Below, piece by piece: positions 47,415-62,016 of a DNA stretch of 64,000 nucleotides. The notes beneath the pieces are model-generated. The model worked only from the letters and a program-made list of their open reading frames with translations, was not told where the DNA came from and ran no database searches. Source of the DNA: Symbiodinium natans (Eukaryota > Sar > Dinophyceae > Suessiales > Symbiodiniaceae); NCBI GenBank assembly GCA_905221605.1, contig CAJNDS010000103.1, positions 126,001 through 190,000 of the forward strand, read 5' to 3'. The number at the start of each line of letters is the position of its first letter. Positions within the stretch are counted from its first letter, which is position 1. A program made the translations under genes and the position numbers.

Positions 47415-48570
47415 TTTGCAGAAAAAATCAAGCGAGCATATGCCCATGCAGTCGCGCTTCGTGAAGATTCGTGAAGCTACAGAGAAAAGCGAAAGTGAAG
47501 CTGTTGAGCCCCCGAGGTCACCAACACCTCGGTCCTGGAGCGTCTAAACCAAGAGCGTTGCATGGAGCTGTGCCTGCCTTGGGCTCTGGTAGATGCCGTC
47601 CAGCGCCGGTGGAGCAACGAGAAGATGAACATGGGCCAGGACCAGAACATGCCACCATGCCAGCGAGTTGCTTCTAGCATGATTCTAGCAGCTAGAGCAT
47701 GAACGCCCGTAAACGCGGCACGTTGCAGCAGGTTCTGATAATTTCGCCGCATCGCCCGCTTCCAGCAGCGCTTCTTTCTGCCTGTAATCAAGGATTCGCA
47801 AGACTTCGAAAGTATTCGGTGAGACGTAGCCGTAGTTGCTCTAGCCTCTAGCTCTGTCTGGCACCCAACTGTCAACTGCAGCACCTCTAGCATACCTTTA
47901 GCTGTTACTGCATCCAGCATGACGCCAGTCACTTCCGCACACTTCCTTGTCACGGGACGTGCTCCGCGTTAGCAATTATACCCCATTCGGCGTCGGGAAA
48001 TCTGGCCGAACATCAGAAACGAAATGCTGCTGCACCCACGGTTCATATGCCCTTTGCCCCCCCTTCGGCTTCACTGGAGCAGTGCAGGGATGAGCTGCGT
48101 GGGTGGTTGGGATCTTGCTTGTGCCTGGCATTGACTCAGCCCCAACGCTCTCCTGCCCGACTTAGTGTTTCTGCATGAGAGCCGAAATGTCAACTTGCAC
48201 AAGTCGCGCGCGACAATCAGAATAGAGAAGCGGGCAGACACAAAGGAAAGCAAAACACACCATCAAGGCCATCAATGATTTCTATGAGCCCTCCTGGAAA
48301 TTTTTCAAAGTTGCAGTGCAGCATGCTGGAAAGAAACGTTCAACTTTCAATCGGCTCTTTCGGTTTCTTAATCATCAGGTCCATCCATGACATACCGTGC
48401 AGTACAGGTTCTTTAGGCAGCGCACAAACAATGGTTTCTTAACCAGTGCTGCTGGTCAAGTTGCTTCGGCAACGCCACGTGACAACGGAAGTAGGACTCT
48501 TGTTGCCGTTTTAACTCTGTCAAGATTCCGCGGAAGCTTTTGTGATGTTGTCGCTGCTTTTTTTCTCCTC
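47415..48570. other. Spacer after the rhodopsin gene
   Basis: No recognised gene. Frames on both strands are short and mutually overlapping. The end is a T-rich tract (TTTTTTTCTCCTCAG, 48558-48572) that looks like the acceptor of the next gene. Confidence 0.5.
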
Positions 48571-48572
48571 AG

Positions 48573-49678
48573 AGTGGCTTTCTGCGTGTTGGCACTTGCG
48601 ACAGGATCAGGGCGGAGTGGTGGAGAAGGAGGACCCTTTCATGAAAGTCCTGCAAGCAAACAAAGAGCGCATTACCACTGTGAAGTCCTCGAGTAACAGC
48701 ACTGGCATGGCGACGCCGCCAACTGGCAGCATTGTAGATGCTGCCGGAATTACTGGCCTTGACGGCCAGATCGCGGTGGCTGTTCAGAGAATTGTCGTGC
48801 CATTGCATGAGACCTTGCTGGCAAAGCTGCAATCCTTGCACGACAGCATGAACCAGTCTTTAGAGTCCACCCAGGAGAGCGTGGCACAACGCATGGACTT
48901 TGGACAGGTGACGCTCATGCAGACCGTGAACGCATGCCAGGTGTTGTTACACAAGCTGGACTCTTCACAAGAATCTGTCCTTCAGAAGCTGGATCTTCAA
49001 CAGAAGGGGTTGGATCAGATCAACACGCATTGCACAACATTGCAGTCCAAGCTTGCCGATGTGCAGAGCACAACGACCTCAACGGTGGCGGAAGCTGTGG
49101 ATGCTTCTTCCAAAGCCTTGCTGGGGAAGCTTGAGACGACTCAGACGGATCTTCTCAGTCAAAGTTCAGAGACCCATTCGGTCCTTCAGAATGTGGCATC
49201 GGTCCAAAAGACCATGGTGGCCAAAATGGAAAGTGGCAACGACTCGGTGGTGCGGAACTTGGTCGAAGTGGAGAAGACGCTGGACAAAAAAATCGCAGAG
49301 CTTGCAGAGTCTGCGTCTTCTTCATACACCGTCAGTTCCGAGTCCGTCCTTGCCACCTTGAAGGAACAGATGGATGTCCTGAATGACCAAAGCACCGCTG
49401 CCGTGGTCACAGCTGAGCGCTCCGCTGCCGCCCTGGATGAGCGGATGTCAGATGTCCGTCGTCAAAACCTCATGATGTTGGACCTCCTTACGAGCTCCAA
49501 CGACAGAATCCAGAACTTCTCTGAGAGCCTTGACACGATTCGGAGCCTGGACAATGCCACGGCCGGTGAGATCCGCAGCATTCTAGCAGAGCATATGGGC
49601 AACAGTCGGGGCCTCAGCTTAGGAGGGCAGATGAAGTCAGCTCCAGCTGATGCTTATCGAGAAGGGCGGTCATTCTGA
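48573..49678 (+). CDS. Long coiled-coil protein, large exon
   Basis: An open frame of about 365 codons, continuous to TGA at 49676-49678. The polypyrimidine tract ending CTCCTCAG at 48572, and a second AG-G at about 48608, are acceptor candidates; the only upstream start in frame is a GTG, so the true start is in an earlier exon. From about codon 80 to 340 the protein is heptad-like: QSLHDSMNQSLESTQESV, KLDSSQESVLQKLDLQQKGL, VEKTLDKKIAELAESASSS, with few prolines and many Ser, Gln, Leu and Val. This fits an extended alpha-helical rod. The end (LGGQMKSAPADAYREG) is polar. No conserved enzyme domain is seen. Function unknown; a structural or scaffold role is inference. The final stop may be bypassed by splicing to the exon at 49873. 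Confidence 0.65.
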
Positions 49679-49872
49679 GGGTTGAATACGCATGGTATCG
49701 CAAGTGTGTTCGGCTCACGTGCGTGCATTTGTGTACTCAAGAAAATTAGCAGGTTGTTTTGGGTTTTGTGCACGTTGGGGCGGCCAAAGCCATGCCAAGT
49801 TCAGCTTTGTCAAGTGCCAGCTGCCCGTTGCACAATGATTTGGCTCCCCAGTAGTTTTGCTGGACTGCTGAG

Positions 49873-50216
49873 GTCGCAAAGAGGACGGTGACAACGACCC
49901 CGAAGCCAACGCCGACATGCAATCGATGGTGGCGCGTTTGGAAAGCAGTGCGGCTCGCCTTGAGGCAACAACTGGCCTGGAGTCGGTCAAGATGGAGTTA
50001 ACAGACATCGAGAACCGCTTGGCAAAGCAGCAAGAGCAACTCTTGGGGAATGCAATGCAAGAGGTGAGAGACATGCAGTCGGGCCTGGTGGCGCAGATCA
50101 AGGACGTAAGCATGCAGGGCGCATCAGGCCCAGAATCGAAGAGTGCCTCGCCTGCCTCGCCTGTCGACAAAGCCGCCGGGCGTCTCTCAACATACGTTTC
50201 TACGTTTTTTTGGTAG
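49873..50216 (+). CDS. Coiled-coil exon, probably a continuation of the preceding gene
   Basis: After acceptor GCTGAG-G at 49871-49873 the frame reads RKEDGDNDPEANADMQSM, then MVARLESSAARLEATTGLES and VKMELTDIENRLAKQQEQLL, and ends in a Ser/Pro-rich stretch at TAG 50214-50216. The heptad pattern matches the preceding exon. Spacing (about 200 bases) and strand suggest one gene, with the intron starting before the TGA at 49676; the donor is not settled. An acidic run precedes the coil. Confidence 0.45.
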
Positions 50217-53200
50217 GGGGAAGTGAGTATGGATAATTCAAGAGGGGTGCAGCGAATCAGCTTTTGCACTTGCGCGTGCCTGCCAGGCCGAGAAGCAAGA
50301 GCGAGCAGAGAGGCCCACCAACAGCCCCTCTCGCAAGCGCAGTGAGGTGCGAGGATGAGGTCTTCAGCGCACCGAGGATCACCGAGGTCTGAGTGCATTG
50401 TTGGCATGCTTGCAAGATCTGGCCAGTGATGCACATGTATCAATATTAATACCCCCAAGGCTAAGACAGGCAAGGATGTGGGAATCCGGACCGCTCGAAG
50501 AGCTCAGGACTATGAGAGAACTGCTGCATATGGGACCGGCCTCCCTCTGCCAATGCTGCGATCTTCCACATGCAGCTATAGCCTTGTCACACACCCCGGC
50601 CCTGACCGTATAGGACTCTTGCAGGGCACTGACGTGAAGCCTTCTGCTGCAAAACTTAGTTGTCCAGTACGATGCTTGAATGTCTTGAATATGGTTGGCA
50701 GACTGAATCGTAGGCTTGCCCTGCCAGCAATTTCGCCATTTTCTGACACCACGAAGTGGTCAAGTCAAGACTCTGTGGCCCAATTTTCACGTGTTTCTTG
50801 GACTGTGTCCATCCGTGATGCCAGCAGTACAGGTGCAGTTTGGGACGCGATCGTCCTTTCCATGAGCAATGCATCATGATTAACTGATGAACACTTGGGG
50901 GTTGTGCAGTCCAGGAAGTCGAGGAAGTCCGCTCAAGTCGTTTACAATGCGGATTTCCGTCTTGCACCGTGCTGCCTTTTCAGGCTCGGTTGAGGACCTG
51001 ACTTGACCGTGGGCCGTCTGTCGGCATGTTTTTCTGGCCGTCTGGTTCTTGGCTGTCGTATATTGCAAGAAACATTGGGGACGAAGCAGAGGAGCTGTGC
51101 CTTCAAAGAGGCTTCTGAGAGATGAAAAAGACTAACTTCAGCACAGGGTTCCAAGACCGACTGCGCAACGTGCTCAGAGCCCTTGCCGCAGACCTGAAGC
51201 AGTACATGGTGCAACAGCCGTGTTTTACATTTTTTGTAGTCCGGTGCAGGCACAGGTGAAATCACCTGTACCTTGGTGCATCTTGCGCTTCTCATGCCCG
51301 CTGATGCTCAACAGCTTCAACACTGATCAGCCATCAACTCTCGGTCCATGTCGGTCGATATCGATCGCATGCAGGTTGGCATAAGAGTGCGCGATCCTTG
51401 TGTGGTAGATGCGACGCCCCCTGATGCGCTGATTCATTGTACCATCAGGAAGGGCTCGGCGCATACCGACCGAAGTCACATCGAGCGGCCCGCTTGCTGC
51501 AAAAGAGGTGCCGAGTATTCCTGAGCTACTATGCCACGGCTGATCCGCGATTAGGTACACACACAGACACGGGTCCGGTCGTCGTCAGGAAGCCACAGTA
51601 AATGTGCTGTCGAATCACGCACGTGGCTCAAGGTGATCCCCGCGGTTGCTTTCTCCGCGTTTAGGACAGTGGAGTCTGCAGGACCTGTGCGACCATGGCG
51701 TCGCGGCTTGTCGCTATTCCATGCCATGCAGCATTGCGGATAGATCTTGCGGATAGATCTTGTCTAGCTTGTCATAGTCGCGGCTACGAAAGCGCGACAG
51801 TGATTCAAAGTGTTCAAGTTTTAATTCGACTTGTGGTCTGATGGCACATCCAGACGGCCACATAATGCACAATTCGGGATCTCCCCCGCCCTAGAATGAT
51901 CAGAGTGGGTGCCCGGACTTTACAGGCTTTGAGCTTCTCGGGCTGGGGGGCCCCCTCAAGGCTCCAGGCCTTTGGCCTTTGGCCTTTGGCTGTCGTGTCA
52001 GGGTCCCGGGTCCAGAAATTTAGCATTATTCCAGGTAACCCCGAAGTCGAACCTAGCCGTGTTGCACCAGTCGAGCTGGCCCCTTGGGTCAAGGCAGGTG
52101 TTCTTTCAATGGAAGCCATGTGCGAGACACGCGCACACGTCAAGGCCTGGGGTCAGACGAACAAATGGATGCGGTTACCTGATCGGTGTTGGGGCTGCAC
52201 TTTGTTGATATGCTGGTTTTGGGAGGCAACGATTGACCACTGGTCTTGTGAATTCGCGACTGCTTGGCACAGCTACGGAACGTCTAGCGTGGTTGAGGAT
52301 GAACTTCGTATCGTACCATCGGATGGGTGATTTGGCGTTAGAAATTTAGAAAGGTGAACGATGCTATCTATGTAGTGTGTTGTGCATCCTGGACCTCATA
52401 TATTGTAGTCCTCTGAAATGGTCTCTGCAGTACTGTGGCTTGGCGGGCGGCAAAAGAAGCCGGGGTCACACTTCCTTCGGAAATGCGGACAAAAATGCTC
52501 ATTGTCGAAGCAGGCTTGCGGAGACCGCTTGTTGCACCAAATGCTTTTGGGCTGCACCACCTTACACCATCCACAGCTTACACGATCTGCCTGCAGCACC
52601 ATCCATCTGCCAGGGAAAAGGCCTCTCGCCGGGTGAGGAGATGTCTCGCTCTGGAGCCCTGGCAGGCGCCTTGTCTTGCACAGCTCCGTCCAAAGTGCCT
52701 GTCGAGCTGTTCAGGACTCCGACGTGTCCCGCGTGAACGTTTTCGGGCGCCCCAAACAACACAGCAGGAGGGGCCTCTGCAAGCTGACATGCGCATCTAG
52801 GCTTCATCTAGGTCTAGATCTTGAGCTTGTGCCAAGAAAAACAGGCATCTGGCCATCAGGCTTTTCAGCTAGCGCGCCCGTGCTCTTCCGTTTGTGTGCC
52901 TGAAAGCCTCATGCCTCGACCAGGTTTGTAAGAGCTGATGCTGTTGGTTTTGAAAGTGACGTCGCAATGCCAACTGCTTATTTTCGTTTGGGGCGCTTCC
53001 CTTTCCTGTCTAATTTTGATATTTTTTGCGAGCCCTGAGCCAGTACACTGCTGTGCTGTGCTTTCCTGAATCAGGGCTTCTTGCCACAACGCAGCCAAAG
53101 AGGCAAGCATTGCCTCCGAAAGGTTACATGAACATCAAGACGACCGCAAAGACAGTACAAAGCAACAAGCCGTACCCCGAGAAAGTCAGCTCACGAGTCG

Positions 53201-54980
53201 GAGAATCCGAGAAGGCATTTCGGGCAGAGATTCTAAGGGCTCCTTGTCAGCGGATGTAATTTCAGCTTCAATTTTAAATTGTAGTGTTGCCCCCAAAATC
53301 CCTCAAGCCATTGCCAGGAGCTTGGCGGGAAGCTTACATTGAGGGCGAGAGACAAGCGGCAGAACCTGAACATGGCTAGCACTCGGTCGCCTATAGCCAG
53401 CGAGGGATCATCATTGTCGAAGATGTGATTCTCGCAGTGCTAGCGCAGTCCTCTTATGTCCTGTTGATTATCAGTATCTTCGCTGTCGAAGAGTTGCCGT
53501 CAAGAAGCTCAATTGATTTGTCGCTGCCTGCAGTTGGACCACCGAAGGCTGGCGACAGCCGCTGGAACACGGTGGTCTGCGCTTCAACTACGGCCTGAAG
53601 CATGATGAGGGCATCTGGCCATCGTAGTCACCTTCGTGTTTTCTTTGCAGAGCCATACCTACCTGTGTGGCCACGCGATGTCAGGAACTCATGAGTTCCA
53701 ACCGCTACTGCCAGCCTCTGGTGCAATGTGTGTAGTGCACAGGCATTCTTGCTTGCCTCCTCAAAGCGGTTACCCTACGCCCTACGCGTTCCGTTCATTC
53801 TACCACAAGGAGGTTTGGCAGCTGCAGCTTCTCACCCTTGCAGCCCTTGAATTGCCCTGGACTGACTGCACCGAAGGTGCCACTGTTTTGTGACAGTCCC
53901 ATTCCAATCAAAAGAGAGATCTTGCTGAATTTCTGAGTTTGGTGAGACAGGGGTGTTGTGCTACGTATGACCATCCCACAAAGACCTGGATGGAAACCCG
54001 TGAAACCATGCACTGAGCCCATGTCATGTGTAGGAGCGTCATGTACAGGTTACCGGCGGCATTCCTTTGTGCTATATCTTCCACGGATGAGGGTCAGCAT
54101 GGGATGTCGGTCTGTACATGCCTGCGTGGGGCTTCGTGCGAGGTTCCCCGCGCAGTGTGAGGTTCCAAAGCTTTGCTGTGCCCGAGATGGCGTAACGACG
54201 TAACTTCAGCAGCTGCCGGATCTTCCTAAGATTCTTCTTGGATCTTGGGTCTTTTTGTTTGATACCTTTTTTGATGAATTCTGAGAATATTTTGGTTGAG
54301 ATGTGATTCCTTCGGCTATGGCCAGCCAGGCATAAAAAGCAATTAGACTATATAGAGGGATCTGTTGCGGCGGCGGACGCTGCTTCGAGTGCTTCTTCAC
54401 CGTCGTACTGGTTACTGGCGGCTTCACATGGCTTCATGCTCGTTTGTGCCGACTTATCATGGTGGGAAAGGTGGGAAAAGGTGGGAAAAGGTGGGAAAAG
54501 GTGGGTGATGGGTAATGGTGGCAATGCTGGTAATGGTTGGTTGGCAACTGTGGGCAATTAATGATTGGTACAGGTGGGAATGCTAGGCAATGGTGGGTCA
54601 TGGTGGGGCACAGTAAGGCAGCAGGTGGACATCGCGCCCTGGCATTGCCGGCAGAATTTGCTGTCCGCGTGTGAAGCGGCTGCCGAACAGAATTCATAAT
54701 CGACTGCAAGCAGAGACCTTGCGCATGTACCAGGCCAGCTCGCTCCGCCCATGTGGCCGTCACTCTGCCAGAGGGTGCAAGGAACTCAGACAGTGAATGG
54801 TGCATGCAGTGGATGCTGGCCGACCGGAATGCGTCTGGTTTCTTGTCCTGCCTCAAGCTATTAGCATACTTAGTGATGCCACCGGATGAAGGCACAAAAC
54901 AACACGAGCCTCATGAGTCGCTTTGAGCACAACCTGCAGAAGCCTTCTTGATTAGTTAAACCCCAAGGCGCAGGAAGCCG
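50217..54980. other. Gene-poor region before alanyl-tRNA synthetase
   Basis: No recognised family. The frame at 51896-52330 (144 codons) and several of about 120 codons at 52377-52800 overlap in different frames and strands and have no family signal. A GGTGGGAAAA repeat is at 54465-54512. Confidence 0.45.
54465..54512. repeat. GGTGGGAAAA tandem repeat
   Basis: Four to five copies of a 9-10-base unit (GGTGGGAAAA), followed by degenerate GGTGG/GGTAATGG units to about 54610. G-runs at regular spacing could form a quadruplex. Confidence 0.8.
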
Positions 54981-55040
54981 GTGCTCGGGCATGAAGGTTT
55001 AGTTCCAAGCAAGAGAGCAGAGAAGTCTCTTCAAGTGCCA

Positions 55041-55208
55041 ATGCGGCCCGCCATACGGCCAGCCGGGCTGGCCACCCTGCGCCGCTGCCCTCGCTCCCCC
55101 CTGCAGCTCCTGGCGCCAGCCTTGCCTGAGGTCAAGGACAAGCCGCGACGGCTGCGCGGGCGCTGGTTCCTTCTCATGCGTTCAGATGATATGAGCCGGC
55201 TGACAGTG
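55041..55208 (+). CDS. Possible first exon of alanyl-tRNA synthetase: organelle-targeting-like N terminus
   Basis: From ATG at 55041 the frame reads MRPAIRPAGLATLRRCPRSP and then LQLLAPALPEVKDKPRRLRG. It is rich in Arg, Ala, Leu and Pro with no acidic residue in the first 30, like a mitochondrial presequence. It lies about 500 bases before the first recognised synthetase exon and is in the right orientation. The exon that joins it to 55566 is not found, and the frame carries on to a stop at 55211, so the link is an inference. A second Arg/Ala-rich stretch at about 55265-55345 could also be part of a targeting region. Confidence 0.3.
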
Positions 55209-55565
55209 TAGCAATACGTAGCGTATTTAGTGTAGGTGTTTTGGCCTCCAGTGGCTCCCCCAGGCTGAGCAGCGCTGCTGTGGGAGCTGCAGCGTGGCGT
55301 GGCCTACGGCGGCGGCAGCGGCGGCAGCAACTTGGAGAGTTCGAGCTTCGCTCTTCTCAATGGAGCATGTGCCGCATGATTCGCATGATGACATCTTACT
55401 GTATGGGAGATTCAGAGAGATGCTCCAACAAGGTTGCCATACATAGCTCTTTCGTGTCGGGCCTCTTCAGAGACTGTCTGGACAGGCCAGGTCCGGGCGA
55501 AGATTCAGCGCACAGGGGGCTTTGGAGATTTTTCGGGCTACCGCCATGTAAGTTGACCTCATCAG

Positions 55566-57652
<2,087 letters not shown>

Positions 57653-57903
57653 GACACCAGGGCTGAGGGCCGGGGCTGGGATCGCTGTTTGAAATCCTTC
57701 GACCGACTGGCGACAATGAGACGGGGGGAAACCATACTGGTCTTGTTGGGGGGGGGGGGGGAATCCGCTCCCTTACTGTGCTGTGGAGGTGTTCCGCGGT
57801 TCAGGTTTCCCCGTGTTTTCGCTGAGTCCCACGCCGACTCTGAGACAATCAGGGCGCGCCCAGTGCGCTTTGGTCAGGGGAATTTCCCTGGCCTTCATGC
57901 CCC

Positions 57904-57936
<33 letters not shown>

Positions 57937-58725
57937 CACTCGACCAATGGCTGGGGACACCTTTCCAAGAGCCCATCTGGTTGTCAGACACCCAGACACA
58001 ACCCCTACTGCCACGACCAGAGCCAACACGACACCCTGACCAGCAGCCGGGCGAACTCACCCCAGACACTGTCCCTTTCCACCCACCATCACCGGACCAC
58101 ATGGGGCCACCCGGGGGCGAGTCCGAGCAGACCGAAGAATACCCAACCCCCCCCACCACACCACTCACACCCTCCTTTCCACCAAGCGACGGGGCGGACG
58201 AAGACGAAGACAGATCGGACATGGGGGCAAAGAAGGCCAAGAAGATAGACGCCAGCGGCGACCGACGACGTCCCCGACTACACGATTCACCACCAGAACA
58301 TGGCATAGACTCCAGACGTAGACGCACACATGAGGGAGCAAGTAGTGACTAACTAAGGTGCTGAGGCCCGGGGGACTGAACACATCCTGCTGTAGTCGTA
58401 CTTGCAACCCTTTGTTTGAACATGCCTTTTCTCTTTGCGGGGGCCAAGACAGCACACACAAAGGGGGGAGAACAGCACAGCACCCCTAGCTTTCACCTTG
58501 GGATGGGGCACAGAGTGGGCATCAGATACAACTCTGGGCCCACGGCCCATCCAAAACACGCCCCACGAAAACCGTGGGGGCGCCAACAGACGCGACACAT
58601 GGGACTCTCGCGCCCTTCGGGGCGGCTCCCCTCTGGGGGGCCAAGCGTGTGGAGAGAGAGAGAGAGAGGGAGAGAGAGAGACCAGAGAGAGAGACCAGAG
58701 AGAGAGAGAGAGACACAGCGAGAGC

Positions 58726-58757
<32 letters not shown>

Positions 58758-59608
58758 GGGAGAGAGAAATCCTCGTCCTCCCACATTTCACCAAAGGGAA
58801 AGCAGCTCAACGGCCAGGACAGCTGTAGGTTAGTGACCAGGGAGTCCTCAGGTCGAAGAGCCAAAGACAACATTCCCATAACCCGAAATCGGGGAAACCG
58901 ACCCATGTAAACACACAAAACTCCAGCAGGTTCGGAGTCAATGAACCCACAAAGGGTAATTTCACCTTATGTTTGGGAGTACACACCTTCCCATGTCTCG
59001 TTAACCCCTCTTCCACCCGTTCACACAGACGAACTCGGTGGAGCGTGCTCTCTGGGGCGGTCTATTTCGGGAGGCCATACACTGAGCAAGCAAGCAAGAG
59101 AAAACCAAAAAAGAAAGGGGGCGGGGGGGGGGGGGGTCGGCGGAGTTTGTCGATCACATGCCTCAAGCAAATCTTGCGCTGGAGCCGGGAACGGGGGCGT
59201 GCAACCTGCGCGGGGCCGGTCCACAAAGGTTCTTGAAAGAAAAAGTCTCGTAGCTGCCGAAGCCCCTTTGCATTTTCAACCGATTGTCTCATTCGTCCTG
59301 GTCTTGTTACCCTGCACTTCATGCTTGCGCACGCGCGGTAGCACAAGGTCAGGGTTCGCTCGACCCCTGCAGAAACAAAGAGCGAGAGCGAGCGAGAGAG
59401 AGAGAGAGGTCGAAAGGCCGAGATACACACTACCATTTCTGCCTGTCATTCATTTCGTGACACTGAAGGGAGCAATCAGTCAAGGGTGGGTTGAGGGGTG
59501 CGCCCAGCAGCTTCCAACGAATTAATAGGTCAGGCCTTAAGAAGTTAACAAGGGAAGATCGGAACATGCAAAGCTGCAAAGTGTACATGACATCTGCCCG
59601 CTGGCTAG
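57653..59608 (+). other. Large GA-AG intron 7 of alanyl-tRNA synthetase, containing an odd ORF and GA repeats
   Basis: This intron is about 1.96 kb; the others are 53-534 bases. It starts GACACC and ends GGCTAG, and both borders carry AGGAC. Inside is a frame at 57783-58352 (189 codons) that is rich in Pro, Asp, Glu and Arg, with an acidic run followed by a basic run (ADEDEDRSDMGAKKAKK) and ending in RRRRTHEGASSD. It also has several (GA)n blocks (57907-57933, 58650-58770, 59385-59408) and G-runs at 57750-57761 and 59127-59137. The composition differs from neighbouring introns and suggests an inserted element, but no transposase or reverse transcriptase motif is visible. Confidence 0.6.
58650..58770. 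repeat. (GA)n microsatellite block
   Basis: About 120 bases of GA/GAGACC/GACA dinucleotide-type repeat inside the large synthetase intron. Frames code for Arg/Glu or Ser/Leu repeats. Confidence 0.9.
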
Positions 59609-60881
59609 GACAACTTCTGGGAGATGGGTGCCACAGGCAGATTTAGTAGGTCTGTCTTGCACGGTGAAGGCAGGTAGAAGATCAGCAACCGTGAGCAACA
59701 ACAAAATGATGCGCAGATGTTGCTGTACGCTGGCCGATGATGGCACATGTTGGTGTGCGGAACTCCCGAAGCACGGTGCATGCGCAGGTTCCTTTGTTGA
59801 GTGCCCTTTGAAGCTTCACACGCAGTAGCCGGGAGACTGCAAACATAATTGAAGATCCTCTTTTCAACCAGGCCCGTGCGGGCCCTGCTCCGAGCTGCAC
59901 TATGATCGCCTGGGTGGCCGGGATGCTGCAGCTTTGGTCAATGCTGATGACCCAGATGTGATCGAGATCTGGAGCCCGCTTCTTCACGCTCACTTTACGA
60001 TAGCTGTGTACTGTGCACTCGTAGTGGCAGCGCTGCCAATCAAACATCCTGACAGGAACTTGGTGTTCATGCAGTTCTATCGCGAAGATGATGGCACGCT
60101 GACGGAACTTCCTAGTCGACACATCGATACTGGCATGGGCCTTGAGCGGGTCACTTCAGACGCCTGGCAGCACACTGGCTTGGAACCTTCGAGAGCGGTA
60201 CTGTAGGCTCAGCCCCCTGCTAGTGGGCACTCGCTCTCCCGAGAGATGAAGGCGCCTTAAGATAGTAATTGATCAACTGAAGGTGCTCCAGGACAAGCGC
60301 AGCAACTATGACACGGACATCTTTGGCCCACTCCTGGCAGCGCTTCACGACTTGGTTGGAGGCAGCATGCATGCCTGCCGCCGACTTGGCATTCCATATC
60401 CCGCGCTTGTCAAGGTGATCCGTACCAGGGGCGTGTGGGCGAAGAGGACGTGGGAATGCGAGACACAGCCTACAGAAGCTTGGCCACTACACTTGTGCCA
60501 TTCTGCGGCTGTCATCAGTCATGGGCTCTAACGCTCGTATCAGGTTTTCTTTGTAAAGAACCTGGCACGCAAGGAATCATCGTAGACCACGCCAGAACGC
60601 TTACTTTGGCTGTTGTGGATGGCGCCATGCCATCGAGCGAAGGCTTGAGACGATTCAGTCCATTCACAGGGAAGTATGGGAGGTGAGGCAACGTAGCCTC
60701 GATATGATGGATGGGAGAGGTATAGTGTAGTATAGTATCGACAGATCGTGTACACGACAGAGTTTGTGTTGGGACAGGCCGTGGATATGTCCTGCGCCGT
60801 ATTCTCCGGCGGGCCGTGCGCTACGGCCGGTCGAAGCTGCAAGCTCCACCAGGGTTCTTCAGCCAGTTGGCTGGGTCCTTG
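59609..60881 (+). CDS. Alanyl-tRNA synthetase, exons 8-14 (motif 3 and tRNA-recognition start)
   Basis: Exons: 59609-59636, 59872-59971, 60056-60158, 60283-60361, 60415-60474, 60574-60642, 60778-60881; all are in phase. They read [10 protein letters not shown], then [40 protein letters not shown], and motif 3 as [20 protein letters not shown] plus NYDTDIF. After that come [39 protein letters not shown] and [20 protein letters not shown]. These are the core signatures of AlaRS (NFWEM, GPCGPC, GLERVTS, DHx[16 protein letters not shown]). Donors in order are GC, GA, GA, GC, GA, GC, GT. All acceptors are AG-G. Exon 8 is only 28 bases. Confidence 0.93.
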
Positions 60882-60982
60882 GTGTTCCCCTTTGCCTTCG
60901 TTAGGGAGGGGTCAGATGCTGCAAAATACAATCCTGGCTGCCTCAGTTGTGCTTCTGCAGCTTCGTCGCGTTCACCGCTTAG

Positions 60983-62016
60983 GTGCCCAAAGTGGCCGAC
61001 TGTCTCGGAGTAGCATTCCCGGAACTCAATGAGGGGGCAAAGCGTGTGGAATCTGTTCTTCGCGAGGAAGAGGCAGCGCCCGTTTCTTGCACCGCCTAAG
61101 TAACATGTCGAAACACACAGGGCTCTCTGTCCCGCCAAGTTCGGACGGGCCACAGATCTCTTTTTACTGCTCATTTTCTTCACTTTGGAATCCTGCCAGG
61201 CTGCATTCGACCGCACAGTCGATCGCGGAATGCAGTTCTTCGAGGCTCTTCGAGACCCTTGCCTGACGAGACTGGTACTAGTAAGTACGACCGGCATCGG
61301 TACTGAACCAGTGTGTGACCTCCTCGTTGTAGGCCGCTAAGCGGGGTGTGATCCGAGGATGAACTGACTGCTGAAGGCAAGTCCATCATCCCGGGCGACC
61401 AGGCCCACGGGATGGCTCACGAGCTTAGTGGCGGCCTTCTTGCAATTCTGGCAGAAAGTGTGAGGCTTTCCTGCTCTACGACACCCACGGATTCCCATTG
61501 GATTTGACGGAGCAGATGGCGCAAGAGGCGAAAGCCATGTTTCTGTGCTGTGTGCATGTTTGGAGCCGGCGGCTTCAGCTTACTCTGCTAGCAGCTGGAC
61601 AAGGTAGGTAAATCGGAAGGCAAAGCAAGATAGAGCAAGTGCTTCTTGCTACGCCATTCTTGCATCTAAGACATCTAAGATGATAAAACACTAGCACGGC
61701 AACTGCGACTGTGACAGAAGCAGGCGCTACGCAAACAAAAACACCACAAATTCCTGCCAATGACAGCCATAGTTGCGTCCCATTCCCTTTTGAGGGGGGA
61801 TAGCCGATTCAAAAGTCAGCAACTAGCCTGAGATGCTTCTGCCCAGGCAGGCTTCACTTTGGACTCTGCCGGGTTCGAGGCAAGGCGGTGCACATGTTGC
61901 AGAGGAAGCCGGGCTCGTCGCTGAAGTCGATGCAGCGGCAGAAATGACAGGCTGCAATGGAAAAGCAGAAGGAGCGATCGCGGGAAGCCCTTCGCGAACA
62001 GCAGGCAAGCCGAGTT
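60983..62016 (+). CDS. Alanyl-tRNA synthetase, exons 15-20 (helical C-terminal part of the core)
   Basis: Exons: 60983-61072, 61200-61253, 61358-61402, 61465-61533, 61847-61879, 61951-about 62016. They read [24 protein letters not shown] joined to [64 protein letters not shown], and [20 protein letters not shown]. This is the expected order (FPEL, RT-ERG, YDTxGFPxDLT, MEKQRxRSR). Donors are GC, GA (or a GT a little later), GC, GC, GC. In exon 20 the frame hits TGA at 62017-62019. A one-base shift at about 62011-62015 restores a protein-like frame ([18 protein letters not shown]), so there is an apparent frameshift or a base error. Confidence 0.88.

Noticed and set aside
49715-50473. A 252-codon minus-strand frame
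   Set aside because: It is largely antisense to the coiled-coil exon and lacks any recognisable domain.
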